Assembly: GCF_036227605.1 (NCBI RefSeq)
Contig: NZ_CP109487.1
Coordinates: 1,426,001-1,490,000 of the forward strand
Source: Streptomyces sp. NBC_01439
Lineage (GTDB): Bacteria; Actinomycetota; Actinomycetes; Streptomycetales; Streptomycetaceae
Length of the DNA: 64,000 nt
Reading direction: 5' to 3'
Position 1 is the stretch's first letter, and every line of letters starts with the position of its first letter. Positions 34,601-42,871 of this stretch are shown one piece after another. The position numbers were made by a program, and so were the translations under genes. The notes under the pieces are model-generated. The model did no database searches, was not told the origin of the DNA, and saw only the letters and a program-made list of their open reading frames with translations.

Positions 34601-34871
34601 CCAGCTCGCTGGCCGTGCCCGCCGCGGAGGCACCCCCGTCCAGCTCTATCTCGTCGACAACTCTCTCCTCGACACCCGCCTGGGCTCCGACTTCCCCTCC
34701 CTGGTCCGCTCCTACTACGCCGGACTCACCGAGGACGAACAGGCAAGCCTGCGCCGCGTCTACGGCTCCACCTTGACCGCGTGGCTCGACTTCGCCCACG
34801 CACCCGACATCCCCCCGCTCTCCCACGTCCCCCTGCCCCGCAGCGAAGACCTTGATCACGAAGGCGTCTGA
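31614..34871 (+). CDS. DinG-like iron-sulfur helicase of the pPIWI-RE module
   Basis: A 1085-residue superfamily 2 helicase. Walker A N-A-P-T-G-V-G-K-S lies at about residues 241-249 and the Walker B variant I-V-D-E-V-D-N at about 443-449. Four spaced Cys between residues 340 and 392 (G-C-D-L, P-C-R-A-L, A-C-P-R-M-A-V-C) fit an XPD/DinG-type 4Fe-4S domain. Motif VI appears as G-R-A-R-R-G near 999. In the family these helicases unwind DNA or DNA-RNA hybrids from the 5' end. It sits between the nuclease and the PIWI gene with overlapping or four-base junctions, the standard order of the module. Much of the N-terminal 240 residues is family-specific. Confidence 0.82.
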   Translation: MTPEEWELRKLSVTVPLALAQEYFGFRDADGRMVVPLDMAYVFAAARADLWERWPKVPRHVRELAGRYWRVRPDDLAGRSMFEGIARACAVSGGLYRLPDDVPPREATYLLAAHAQRPLELARELVREAEQYYYSTCRPLPVAGPGKWQFGGPEPSVVTIPDTEEGAHVRPVRLTTAPYAALTTVTRKKILRLARRQAKAGPERHGWKPGLLTSFIDRLQDASGAPVTRLNLPAGKVTVANAPTGVGKSVLMNNLAPLLAARGQGPVAVVVSTIHDGLTNAERIEADDALVFQVAAQLAQATARHKLRCVPLVTETRIAEQAQRAAEQGHEDRHDKLAYGCDLSAWVTDGPKVTRGREPCRALTQVTDPAADTADAESTGPHACPRMAVCGKYALFREAAQADIIVTNHHNLLRGLIQVPVDTGRNVLRQITAMEFVQRHCRQMIVDEVDNLQNSWCSTGAHDFSLATRGINKTSLLVQVDHQRQSLAAAADRRVINALFKARGLGEQFLNYVLDGELWLEQDTQEDERPGSGWHVPGIWDRILIKDLLGLDEHARLDRDTHKAFRAIFPDADNNTAPDPRFKELSGILARAVSRDTDEDELPLLKTEIARALKHLRIPRRRHRDVSNALLVRAWLGCLHQSLTYLKSVIAGLGSQLTAGRELARALGSFTQGGALPYGPLGYQLFGFKVNKNNRGGGELFVQSLGGDPHTGTVQLGGTIALATGGFERSVLALSATAFFPRAACEHLHTEPAYVMTDATPGAVTALAGTVSDSDTEWNPITVGGIDEAYKPERIQELGKRLWQTRLSEHLRQLEIDDHDRARAMVVSNSYKQAALLAIGIASAALQASWIAVVIPKSGIPPGIHLPPGVVTITIDQLEDLPRTHPQVKVICAPLSLVARGLNILVPGTERSALASVWVGLRPVADLHSPAAMYASINATAIAAACPGPDPARMLAIQRRAARRHLHTLLSSDPRFSRLPRYLKTEILAGILVDLIQLAGRARRGGTPVQLYLVDNSLLDTRLGSDFPSLVRSYYAGLTEDEQASLRRVYGSTLTAWLDFAHAPDIPPLSHVPLPRSEDLDHEGV

Positions 34872-34875
34872 TGAG

Positions 34876-37662
34876 ATGAGTACGGACCAGACCCAGCTGT
34901 CCCTGCTGGCCTGCCACACCGACGAAGAACTTCTGGGCTCGGTATTGCTGTACCGCCTGCCCGAGGCAAAGATCGACACCGCCTGGAGAAAGCTGCGTGA
35001 GGAATACCGCGGCATCACCGGCTCGAAAGCCAACCTCCCCTACAGCGGCCTGCTGACGGTCCTACGCGCCATCGGCTACACCAGCGCCGTGCTCGACCCC
35101 ACGTCCAAGGCCAACCCGCCGAAATTCCTCGCCACGGCACGGCCCATCGACCGCGACGACCTGCATGCCGCTATCACCCTCTGGGAGCAGGCGCTGCTGC
35201 AGACCCCCGCCGACAGCTTCACCTTCCAGCACCCGAGCCAGATCGCCGACCTCATCGCCGGCACCGCGCCCGAAGAGGTCAAGCTCTGGGACCAATTCAC
35301 CCGCACCACAGCCTGCGTCGACGCGCCGGGGTGGGTCTGGAGGGCCGCTGGCTGGATCCTTGCAGACAAGCTGGCCGCCCACACATGGAAGATCGACGGC
35401 AAGACCGTCGCTTTCCGCCGGGATCTCGACAACTGCCTCCAGGTGTGGGATCCCACCCTCCTATGGAGCAACACCTGGCTCGCCGCCCGTGGTGAAACCC
35501 TCGAAGACACCCCCAAGCCCGACCAGGAAGACGACGCCTGGAAGAAGGTCACCCGATACGCCACCCTCCGGCTCGACGTCAGCATCAACTCCCACCCTGG
35601 CCTGACACACCCGGTGGCCGTCGTGCAACCTTCAGTCTCCCGGCTGAGCAACACGCTGCGCAACGCACGGACAGCCTGGTTCGAGCCCCGCAATGCCCAA
35701 GGCCCCCTCCTCAACCTCGAGCTCGGCGGATACGGCGAGTACACCCACCTCAACCACACCACCCGTCTGGCGCTGGACGCCTGGACCCGCCTGCACGGAG
35801 AATCCGTCTTCCCGCGTGACGAGGACAATGAGTTCCTCGCCCCCGCCGCCCTCGACCTGAGCGGCCCTCCCGGAAAGCTGCGCGCCCTCGTACCCTTCGC
35901 CACGAGCTACCCGGTCGGCAGGGGCCTGGGCATGTACGGCCAACGGGAACTCGCCCGCCACGTCAGTACCGCCCTCGACCAGCCATTGGTCAAGTGCGCA
36001 CAGGTCGCGGGCCGACGTCCCTTCGGCAACCGGCGCACCACCATCGAAGGCCGCGACGCGATCCTGTGGGACGACGAGAACCTGCCGCACATCATCGCCG
36101 CGTCCGGATGCCGGAAACTGCGCATCCTCGCCCTCTACAAGAGCCAGGACATGCGCACCCGCATGCAGTCCCTGCTGGCCTACCACTTCAACCGCCCCGA
36201 CCTCGCCGCCAGCGGCATCGGCGAGCACAAGGTCGTGCCCCTCAACGAACACGTCGAGGTCCTCTTCCAGTCAGCACCGAAACTGCTGGCCCACGGCGAG
36301 CACCACGACCAGCGCCCCGCACTCGTCAGACAACTCAACGGCCTCGACGCCCCCGAGCACACCCGCCTCCTCGCCCTGTGCGAAACCGAGTACGACCCCA
36401 AAACCTGGGCCCGCCAACGACGCGCCTCGAAGAAGACCGACTCCACCGTCGTCAACCCCGACACTCTCGACGCAAAGCACCGAGTCAACGGCGAGCTCGC
36501 CCGACATCGAGTCCTGGCACAGTTCCTCACCCTGTACAAGCCCGGACGACGGAACCCCCGTAAAAAGGACCGCGAACTCACCACCGACCTCGAACTCCTG
36601 GGCCTGGAACTTCAAGGCCACCACCGAGGCCACATGGCCGTAGCAGACCTGTCCCGCGTGGCAGGCCTCGTACACCCGCGACTGACCAAAGCACTCGCCT
36701 CCGGCCCCAACGGCCTCAAGGAGCCGCTCGTCCACGTCGGGCTCCACCTGCGCCAGCAGCGCGGTGAACGGCACGTAGGCACCGACGAACCGAAACTGAT
36801 GTGGACCCTCGTCGCCCTCGTTCCCCACGGCCCTTACTGGCGAACCCTCGCCTACCTTCCCGCCGAGCACGCCGGCCCTGGCACCTGGCTCGACTACGCC
36901 ACCGCCAACCACCAGTTCCGGGCCAGGCCACTGCCGGAAGGCAGACGCCGCGATGACCTCCTGCCCCGGCACATCGACCACGCACTCTACGACCTGGGCA
37001 GGCACGCCGGCCGATCACAGGGATACATCCTGTATGTCTCCGGAGCCGAAGCCCGCAGCATCTGGCCCCTCCTCGCCAACAAAAACCTGGGCGAAAGGCC
37101 CGACGCCGCCGGCCTCATCAATGGGCGGCCGGCGCTGCCCGGTTTCACACTCGCACCCGACCAACGCCCCCGAGCAGTCATCCGGGTCACCTCTGGAAGC
37201 GACAACGTGGCGAGGCCAGCCCTCATCGAACGCCTCCGCCACGACCCGGAGCACGACGAAACCTGCACCGAGGAAGGCAAGCTCGCCACCGGCCTGTTCC
37301 AGATGGAAGACGCAGAACAGACATTCATCCTGTGCAACCTTCCCCACCAGTTCACAGGGGGCGCACGCTACGCCCGAGCAGGCGAGTCCTACACCCGGTG
37401 GGGCAGCAGCGACCCCAAGGAACAAGCCGAAACCTGGTACAGCCACACGGCAGCGGAGATCACCGTGCTTCACCATCCAGCCGACCAGGCCTTGCTCACC
37501 TACGGCCTCACCGCTGCCCGTCTATGTGACCACGCCCTTCACTGGGAACACCGCACCCAATACCCCGCACCGATCCATCTCGGCATCCAGATGGACAAGA
37601 ACCACCCCGAGTACCGCCGGACAGTCGACAACCCCGACACCGGCGATGAGGCCGAGACCTAA
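34876..37662 (+). CDS. pPIWI-RE prokaryotic PIWI-like protein
   Basis: A 928-residue protein. The first 550 residues are an N-terminal region typical of the pPIWI-RE group (DUF3962-like), with no PAZ domain. The C-terminal 350 residues show RNase H/PIWI-like strands: A-V-A-D-L-S-R-V-A-G-L near 595, W-T-L-V-A-L near 645, G-Y-I-L-Y-V-S-G-A-E-A-R near 715, and the end P-A-P-I-H-L-G-I-Q-M, like the PIWI C-terminal segment. The exact active-site residues cannot be fixed by eye. Known members are predicted nucleic-acid-guided or R-loop-sensing defence proteins. ATG 34876 lies four bases after the helicase stop. Identification rests on gene order plus these patterns. Confidence 0.78.
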   Translation: MSTDQTQLSLLACHTDEELLGSVLLYRLPEAKIDTAWRKLREEYRGITGSKANLPYSGLLTVLRAIGYTSAVLDPTSKANPPKFLATARPIDRDDLHAAITLWEQALLQTPADSFTFQHPSQIADLIAGTAPEEVKLWDQFTRTTACVDAPGWVWRAAGWILADKLAAHTWKIDGKTVAFRRDLDNCLQVWDPTLLWSNTWLAARGETLEDTPKPDQEDDAWKKVTRYATLRLDVSINSHPGLTHPVAVVQPSVSRLSNTLRNARTAWFEPRNAQGPLLNLELGGYGEYTHLNHTTRLALDAWTRLHGESVFPRDEDNEFLAPAALDLSGPPGKLRALVPFATSYPVGRGLGMYGQRELARHVSTALDQPLVKCAQVAGRRPFGNRRTTIEGRDAILWDDENLPHIIAASGCRKLRILALYKSQDMRTRMQSLLAYHFNRPDLAASGIGEHKVVPLNEHVEVLFQSAPKLLAHGEHHDQRPALVRQLNGLDAPEHTRLLALCETEYDPKTWARQRRASKKTDSTVVNPDTLDAKHRVNGELARHRVLAQFLTLYKPGRRNPRKKDRELTTDLELLGLELQGHHRGHMAVADLSRVAGLVHPRLTKALASGPNGLKEPLVHVGLHLRQQRGERHVGTDEPKLMWTLVALVPHGPYWRTLAYLPAEHAGPGTWLDYATANHQFRARPLPEGRRRDDLLPRHIDHALYDLGRHAGRSQGYILYVSGAEARSIWPLLANKNLGERPDAAGLINGRPALPGFTLAPDQRPRAVIRVTSGSDNVARPALIERLRHDPEHDETCTEEGKLATGLFQMEDAEQTFILCNLPHQFTGGARYARAGESYTRWGSSDPKEQAETWYSHTAAEITVLHHPADQALLTYGLTAARLCDHALHWEHRTQYPAPIHLGIQMDKNHPEYRRTVDNPDTGDEAET

Positions 37663-37680
37663 GCCACGAGGCAGGGCGAA

Positions 37681-37707
37681 GCCCAGCTGTGCCCCGCACA
37701 GCTGGGC
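37681..37707 (+). terminator. Terminator hairpin of the pPIWI-RE operon
   Basis: GCCCAGCTGTG and CACAGCTGGGC are perfect inverses around CCCCG, starting 18 bases after the PIWI stop. There is no T run, which is common for Streptomyces terminators. Confidence 0.75.
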
Positions 37708-37756
37708 GACACCTCCCGCATCGACACATGATGCGAAAGAGGCGGTACGGCTCGCC

Positions 37757-38002
37757 GTGGACCCGGAAGACCTCGCGAAGTGGAACCACTGGCTCGAGCA
37801 CTTGGTCGACGGCGTCCCCGTTCAACTCGTACGCCCCATCGACACAGACCGCCCCTCCTGGGCCGCCTACGAGAACGCTCGATACCTGGGCACACTCCAT
37901 GCCCAGATCGACCTCGACGGACGCTGGCACGTCCAGCGGCTGAACGAGCGCCACCTCAGCCTCGACGATGCCATCCGCGCACTGCGCCGCCCCGATGACT
38001 AG
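37757..38002 (+). CDS. Small protein downstream of the pPIWI-RE operon
   Basis: Eighty-one residues from GTG 37757, with AAGAGG about 18 bases ahead. An ATG at 37646 in the same frame would add 37 basic residues but would have to read through the terminator hairpin. The protein is acidic, with W-N-H-W-L-E-H-L-V-D-G near the start and a central I-D-L-D-G-R-W-H-V-Q strand pair. No family recognised. Position suggests it may be an extra member of the defence locus or an independent gene. Confidence 0.5.
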   Translation: MDPEDLAKWNHWLEHLVDGVPVQLVRPIDTDRPSWAAYENARYLGTLHAQIDLDGRWHVQRLNERHLSLDDAIRALRRPDD

Positions 38003-38168
38003 CTAGGCTAGGCAAGGCAACCGAACGCCTACACCTGCCGCGCCGCGACGCTGGTGCTTGGTGCACCGGGCAACGCGGCACGGCAGGACGCTGGCCGGGA
38101 GACGCCGACGGGCCGCGACCCTCCCCCAGGGCGACGTGGTCGGCGTGGATGCCCGGACGAAGCCGAAA

Positions 38169-38981
38169 TCAGCCTCGGGCGAAAGCCAGCATGTGGGCCG
38201 AGGAATCCGTCAGGGCTGGGTATGGCTCGGCGACCCGTGCAGCAGCGAGCGCCGCTTCGTACATGGGGGTGCCGATCAGGTCGATGCCCGCGTACTTCGT
38301 GATCGCCTTGACCGCGACCCAGCCCGGCCCCTCCACCCCGTAGACGGCGTGCTCGGCGAACCCTGCCGCCGTCAGCTCTTCGCGGAGCTCGGCGGAGGTC
38401 TGGAAATAGGCGTGGGTAAATCCGCGGGAACCGGTGTAGCGACCTTCGTCGAGGGTGGTGCGCACACCGTCCTGGATGGCGCGCTCGGCGATGCCAGTCG
38501 TGGCAATGTAGTCGAGCAGCGGGCTATAGCGGCTGATCACGGCTGCGGCGAGGAGGCCGCCGGGACGCAGGACGCGTCGGGCCTCGCGCAGGGCGGCGAG
38601 TCGGTCGGACTGTTCGTGCAGGTGGTAGAGCGGGCCCAGGAGCAAGACGACGTCGAAGGAGTCGTCGGCCGCGGTCAGGGTCCGGGCATCGCCGAGTTCG
38701 GTGGTGACGCCCGGGATTTCGGCGGCCTGGGCGATGTGCTTGGCGACGGGGTCGATGAGGTGCACGGTGTGGCCGTCTTCGGTGAGCCAGCGGGCGTGGG
38801 CGCCGGGCCCGCCGCCGACGTCGAGGATCCTCGCTGGTGGGTGTGGCAGGCGCCGGCGTAACAGCTCCCGGGTGCGTTCCAGTTCGAGCATGCCGGTGGC
38901 CGTGGTGTGCAGGCGTCCGGCTTCGTCGGACTGGTCGTAGAAGGCGATGATCTCCGGGCGCACGGGCTGGAAACTGGACAC
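38169..38981 (-). CDS. Class I SAM-dependent methyltransferase
   Basis: A 270-residue methyltransferase. Motif I is I-L-D-V-G-G-G-P-G-A-H at about residues 50-60, the acidic loop is V-H-L-I-D-P-V, and motif III/IV is S-F-D-V-V-L-L-L-G-P-L-Y-H-L. A later L-R-P-G-G-L-L completes the fold. The L-G-P-L-Y-H-L segment occurs in small-molecule methyltransferases of the UbiE/BioC kind, so it is not a DNA methylase. Start GTG 38981 has AAGGGGG six bases ahead. It lies between the two defence systems on the opposite strand and its acceptor is unknown. Confidence 0.85.
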   Translation of the reverse strand: MSSFQPVRPEIIAFYDQSDEAGRLHTTATGMLELERTRELLRRRLPHPPARILDVGGGPGAHARWLTEDGHTVHLIDPVAKHIAQAAEIPGVTTELGDARTLTAADDSFDVVLLLGPLYHLHEQSDRLAALREARRVLRPGGLLAAAVISRYSPLLDYIATTGIAERAIQDGVRTTLDEGRYTGSRGFTHAYFQTSAELREELTAAGFAEHAVYGVEGPGWVAVKAITKYAGIDLIGTPMYEAALAAARVAEPYPALTDSSAHMLAFARG

Positions 38982-39131
38982 GAGGTCCCCCTTAGTCGGT
39001 CGGATGGCGAGCAGGCTAGGGCACTGCTCGAACTGATCGCCTCGCATTTCTGGCCGGCGCGTCCCCTCGCCATGCCACGCCCGCCTGCCTCGGACTCCCC
39101 CCGGATGGTGTCCGCCCGTCGTCAAACGCAA

Positions 39132-39167
39132 CAGGCCCGGAACCCCCGTTGAGGGGGTCCGGGCCTG
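39132..39167. terminator. Long hairpin, likely terminator
   Basis: CAGGCCCGGAACCCCC pairs with GGGGGTCCGGGCCTG around GTTGA, with one bulged base. It lies between the methyltransferase start and the end of the small gene at 39237, so it probably ends minus-strand transcription from 39237-40980. Confidence 0.7.
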
Positions 39168-39236
39168 CGGTTATGAGTATCGAAAGGGCGGCATGCCGTC
39201 CGGGTCCGCTTGCTCCAACAGACCGGGCCGGTGCCG

Positions 39237-39458
39237 TCATCCGCACGCGTGCCGTCTACGAGCGTCGTCGGGTACGACTCTGAGACTGGCCGTGCAGGTC
39301 CATCCGCAGGTGCACACTGCTTCCCAGGTGGCGCGGCCGGTGCAGCCTTCGGTGCGGGGATAGCCACGTGGGGAAAGACGGTGCCGGTCGGGGCCGACGG
39401 TCGGGCATTGGGTGCCGTCGGGGTGGTAGGCGGTCAGTTTGGGCAGGCTGCGAGGCAA
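39237..39458 (-). CDS. Small Cys-containing protein
   Basis: Seventy-three residues from TTG 39458, chosen because GGAGG lies five bases upstream. The sequence has H-P-D-G-T-Q-C-P-T and T-W-E-A-V-C-T-C-G-W-T-C, so four Cys could form a zinc site. It follows the DUF317 gene on the same strand. No named family. Confidence 0.6.
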   Translation of the reverse strand: MPRSLPKLTAYHPDGTQCPTVGPDRHRLSPRGYPRTEGCTGRATWEAVCTCGWTCTASLRVVPDDARRRHACG

Positions 39459-39504
39459 GGGATCCTCCAAGACGGACGTGCAGGTGGCGGGTTGGTCTCC
39501 GGGT

Positions 39505-40389
39505 TCAGTGAGCCCGGGTGAGAATGAGGCGGCCCTCGGTGCCCTCGGGGAGGCTGCGGCGCAGGACCGGGGCGGGTGAGGCCAGGGACGCGGCGAACGC
39601 GGCGACGAGGTCGTGCGGGACGCTGGGGCTGAAGGTGGCGGCCCACTGGTATGGGGCTCCGAGTGCGGGCTCAGCCCACGCCTGCCAGCCCAGCAGGTCC
39701 GGGCGCGGGTCGGCGTCCTGGATCTCCGCCGGGGTGGGTCCCCAGGTGAAGCCGGCGGACAGGCCGGGGTCCCAGGCGGTGGTCTCGGGCCGGTCGACGT
39801 CGCGGGCCCAGCCGAGTGCGGTCAGCGCGCCGAGGACGGCGTCGGGGCCGTCGTAGTTGAGGGCCGGGTCGGTGCGTGCCTCGACGGCGAGGAGGAAGTC
39901 CGCGACGGCTTCGTGGGGGGTGCCGGCGGTGAAGTAGGCGTTCCACTCGGCCAGTGCGCTGTCTGCGGCTGGGCGGGCGGAGACTTGCCAGGCAACGGGG
40001 AGGTCTCCGAGGCGGAAGAGGTTGTCGGGGAGGATCCATTCGGCGCCGCACAGTCGGCTGGGGCTGAGGAACAGCCAGGTGCTGCGGGCGGTGGTCCAGC
40101 TGGTCCAGCCCGCCTCGGCGAGCAGGCCGGTGATCCGGTCGGCGAGGATGCCGTCGTCGCCAGCCAGGTGGCGGGGCGTGACCCAGTACGCGGGGCCGGC
40201 GGGGTTGGGGGTGGACGGGTAGCGGGGGTGGTGCGGGTTCAGCAGCGCCTCCAGGCGGGTGCGGTACGGGTCACTGGCCTGCGCCTGCAGTGCCGGTGGC
40301 GGTGCGGCGGCGCCGCGGGGGTGCCTCGGTGGGCTCGTGCCAGGCCAGGCCCACGGCGACCGCCGGCGGTACGGGCCCGAGCTGTTCAC
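39505..40389 (-). CDS. DUF317 domain protein
   Basis: Up to 294 residues. The core pattern is Y-W-V-T-P-R-H-L-A-G-D-D, then W-L-F-L-S-P-S, then W-Q-V-S-A-R-P, with a repeated half (A-L-T-A-L-G-W-A-R-D, P-Y-Q-W-A-A-T-F-S-P-S-V-P-H-D-L-V-A-A-F). This fits DUF317, a domain found almost only in Streptomyces mobile elements. The GTG at 40389 would overlap the upstream gene by 119 bases. Family-like sequence starts only near D-P-Y-R-T-R-L-E-A-L-L (about 40270), where no standard start codon is in frame. The true start is therefore uncertain. Function unknown. Confidence 0.75.
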   Translation of the reverse strand: MNSSGPYRRRSPWAWPGTSPPRHPRGAAAPPPALQAQASDPYRTRLEALLNPHHPRYPSTPNPAGPAYWVTPRHLAGDDGILADRITGLLAEAGWTSWTTARSTWLFLSPSRLCGAEWILPDNLFRLGDLPVAWQVSARPAADSALAEWNAYFTAGTPHEAVADFLLAVEARTDPALNYDGPDAVLGALTALGWARDVDRPETTAWDPGLSAGFTWGPTPAEIQDADPRPDLLGWQAWAEPALGAPYQWAATFSPSVPHDLVAAFAASLASPAPVLRRSLPEGTEGRLILTRAH

Positions 40390-40561
40390 CTCGTTCTGCG
40401 ATGTAGACGACCGTCCGCCCCTGCGTGTCCATGGTCGCGGTGATGCCGGCGACGGTGTGCTCCAGCGGGAAGAGCGGGTTGATGGCCAGGCGCACAGGTG
40501 CGCTGCGGTCGAAGGCGGACAGACGGTCGATGAACTCGCCGACGGTGATCTCGCGATCCAA
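40271..40561 (-). CDS. Unknown protein between two DUF317 genes
   Basis: Ninety-six residues from TTG 40561, with AAGGAG six bases upstream. Sequence L-D-R-E-I-T-V-G-E-F-I-D-R-L-S-A-F-D-R-S-A-P-V-R-L-A-I-N is followed by a short beta-rich region and a basic tail. It resembles small proteins found next to DUF317 genes, with no known role. Its end overlaps the DUF317 gene that follows. Confidence 0.65.
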   Translation of the reverse strand: MDREITVGEFIDRLSAFDRSAPVRLAINPLFPLEHTVAGITATMDTQGRTVVYIAERGEQLGPVPPAVAVGLAWHEPTEAPPRRRRTATGTAGAGQ

Positions 40562-40617
40562 CAGGTTCTCCTTCAAGAACGTGAGTGAGGCTGCCCTGCA
40601 GGCGGCGCGGGCGCTGT

Positions 40618-40980
40618 TCAGCCCAAGGTCACAGGGCAGGAAGTGGCCAGGACGTGCGAGACGGCGGCTGCAACGACCTCTGCGGGCGTTTCGACGTCGA
40701 ACGACACGTGGTATCCAGGGAAGCCGGCGAGGCCAGTGACCGCGAGTTTCCAGCCCTCGCCGTCGGTGCCGGGGCGTCCGGCGGGGAACCAGCCGAGGTA
40801 GAAGCGGCCGTCCTTGCTGCTGATGTGGAGATCGGCCCGGTCGTCCACGATGAGGTTGAAGTCCTCGGCGGTGAACTGGTCGATCACACTGGACGGCTGG
40901 CCGGGGCCGAGCTGCCAGGAGCGGAGCCTCAGCGCCTCGATCGTCGTCGCGAACCCGTGTTTCGAGCCTTCCGCAGCCAT
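40618..40980 (-). CDS. Short DUF317-like protein
   Basis: A 120-residue protein: F-N-L-I-V-D-D-R-A-D-L-H-I-S-S-K-D-G-R-F-Y-L-G-W-F-P, then W-K-L-A-V-T-G-L-A-G-F-P-G-Y-H-V-S-F-D-V-E-T-P-A-E-V-V. This is one DUF317 unit, against two in the neighbour at 39505. ATG 40980 follows AGAGAGGTG. It is the first gene of the minus-strand set and diverges from the endonuclease VII-like gene. Confidence 0.75.
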   Translation of the reverse strand: MAAEGSKHGFATTIEALRLRSWQLGPGQPSSVIDQFTAEDFNLIVDDRADLHISSKDGRFYLGWFPAGRPGTDGEGWKLAVTGLAGFPGYHVSFDVETPAEVVAAAVSHVLATSCPVTLG

Positions 40981-41232
40981 GAGCTCACACCTCTCTGACC
41001 TGGGGTTTCTTGGGAAGGTGTCCACGTTGACATCGGTTGCCGCGCTCCACCAGTCCTTTGCCGATCTTTCCTGTCTGCCCCAGGCGAACTGGGGCACCGA
41101 GGCCCACTGCGGGACGCCCGAATCTCACGGTTGATGGACCCACGGCCTACCGGCCATGGAACCCCCATTGGCCCGCCCTCAGCCGACGCGACGACGGTGG
41201 GCGCTGTCAGCGGCGGGTTCTAGGATCCCGGC

Positions 41233-41787
41233 ATGATTTCCCCCGAAGAAATCGAGCAGATCATGACGCGGATCGAAGGAGACGGTGAATTCTGCGACTG
41301 TGGGGCATGGGCGGCCCGCCTGGTACGGGGCCGTGAGTGCCCGGGGTGCTACCGGATGCGCCGGGGCATCGAGAAGTACGGGCTCACCATCCCCAAGTAC
41401 AACGCCATCTGGCGCGCGCAGAGTTTTCGGTGCGCCCTCTGCGGGGACAACGAGGAGCCCTGCGACGGCGGTATCCCTCACGTCGAACCACGCCCCTGGC
41501 AGATCGATCACAACCATGAGTGCTGCGGCATGAAGGGCTCCAGCAACCGCTGCTGCGTTCGCGGGATCCTCTGCCGCCCCTGCAACCTGAATGAGCTGGC
41601 GCCGTATGAGCGCAAGCGCCGTCGCGGCGCCGGCTTTGCAGTCCCGGACATCGACGCCTATCTCGCCAACCCGCCGGCGCGCCGCCCAGAAGCCCGTGTC
41701 ATCCGCGGCCGCGACGATGCCTACCTGCCGACCTCCTGGGCCTTCATTCACGATGCGGAGGTGGCTAAGCAAGGGTATGTGAGGTAG
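41233..41787 (+). CDS. Recombination endonuclease VII-like protein
   Basis: A 184-residue protein with the endonuclease VII zinc/HNH layout. Cys pairs C-D-C-G and C-P-G-C-Y lie near residues 20-37, C-A-L-C-G near 68, and the catalytic W-Q-I-D-H-N-H-E near 92. R-G-I-L-C-R-P-C-N near 115 completes the set. T4 endonuclease VII resolves branched DNA; relatives in actinobacterial elements are thought to act as nickases. It stands 160 bases upstream of the nuclease-helicase pair in the same orientation. Confidence 0.85.
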   Translation: MISPEEIEQIMTRIEGDGEFCDCGAWAARLVRGRECPGCYRMRRGIEKYGLTIPKYNAIWRAQSFRCALCGDNEEPCDGGIPHVEPRPWQIDHNHECCGMKGSSNRCCVRGILCRPCNLNELAPYERKRRRGAGFAVPDIDAYLANPPARRPEARVIRGRDDAYLPTSWAFIHDAEVAKQGYVR

Positions 41788-41947
41788 CCGTGAGCGTTCC
41801 ACCACTGACGCTCGCCGCCGCACAGACTGTGGGGAGGCGTCTAGCTGGCCTGCAAACACGTTCTTGGCCTCCTCCAGGACAGGCGCGGACCGCTCGATAG
41901 GGTGATCCTGCCGAGGGCCACCTCGGCCCCTGCACCCAACCAATACG

Positions 41948-42871
41948 GTGTGGGAGATCTGGGACGAGCAGGGGGTTCGGGTGGCGGAGGTTTCGCCCGC
42001 GCAGGCGCTGGCCCGAGCAACGGACGTCGGTGGGCGGGTGTCAAACCTGGTACGACGGGAGCCCCGAGGAGACGACCAGACGTGCCGCTGGGAGCTCGTC
42101 GTGACCCTCAGCGGCAGCCCCGAGGACCGGGCAGCCGCCGCATGGATCATCGCCGACGAAATCATGCAGGAACGCACCGGCGGGCGCCCACGGACGTACG
42201 GAAAGTGGCGCGAGGCCACCTTGAATGAGGCGAAGCTCACCGGGACGGACCACGTCCTGGTGAAGGCCTTCGCAGAGCCTGTCTTCGAAGCGGCAGCCGC
42301 GATGAAGGAGGGCAACCACGGGCTGGCCGGGTACGTGGGCGAGTGGCTCTGGTACCTCCTGACCCGCGACCTGCCCAAGGACCCAGCTCGCACCGTGGAG
42401 ATCCTCGGACCGCCCAAAGCCGCCGTCAACGACGGAGGCGGCGACGGACTCATCGTTTACCGTGATGGCGGAAAGGCCCGGGGCTTCTCCTTCCGTCTGT
42501 GGGAGATGAAGAAGTACACCGGGGTGGCGAACCGGCCCGATGGTGCGATCCGCAAGGGCTGGACGCAACTCAGCACCAAGGGGGCGACCTACCTGGGAAT
42601 GCTCTCCTGGGGCGACAAATTGCTCGCTGACGACACCCGGCAATTCGTGGGCAGTCTGGCCGAGCAGTGGGTCGATGAGGAGGAGTCAGCCAGCGGCGGC
42701 GTCAGCGTCGCGCTAAACACCACGGCGATCCCGACGAAGGCCTTCCACCTCGCGCACGAGCACTTCACCACCCACAAGCACCCCGGCGCGCTGCAGGGCC
42801 TGGTGGTGGCGATCGACGATCTCGAGGGCTTCGCCCATGAGGTGAGGAAGTACGTGTGGACCGCACTCTAG
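41948..42871 (+). CDS. Hachiman-like nuclease subunit (HamA/DUF1837-like)
   Basis: A 307-residue protein. A PD-(D/E)xK-type site is visible: G-G-G-D-G-L-I-V-Y at about residue 164, then R-L-W-E-M-K-K-Y at about 184 (E-x-K). C-terminal half includes H-L-A-H-E-H-F and a helix that ends the protein. Size, the nuclease pattern and the overlapping helicase gene match HamA of the Hachiman defence system, but I cannot confirm the family by search. GTG 41948 has no ribosome site; an in-frame GTG at 41981 is the alternative. The gene overlaps the helicase by 16 bases. Confidence 0.65.
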   Translation: MWEIWDEQGVRVAEVSPAQALARATDVGGRVSNLVRREPRGDDQTCRWELVVTLSGSPEDRAAAAWIIADEIMQERTGGRPRTYGKWREATLNEAKLTGTDHVLVKAFAEPVFEAAAAMKEGNHGLAGYVGEWLWYLLTRDLPKDPARTVEILGPPKAAVNDGGGDGLIVYRDGGKARGFSFRLWEMKKYTGVANRPDGAIRKGWTQLSTKGATYLGMLSWGDKLLADDTRQFVGSLAEQWVDEEESASGGVSVALNTTAIPTKAFHLAHEHFTTHKHPGALQGLVVAIDDLEGFAHEVRKYVWTAL

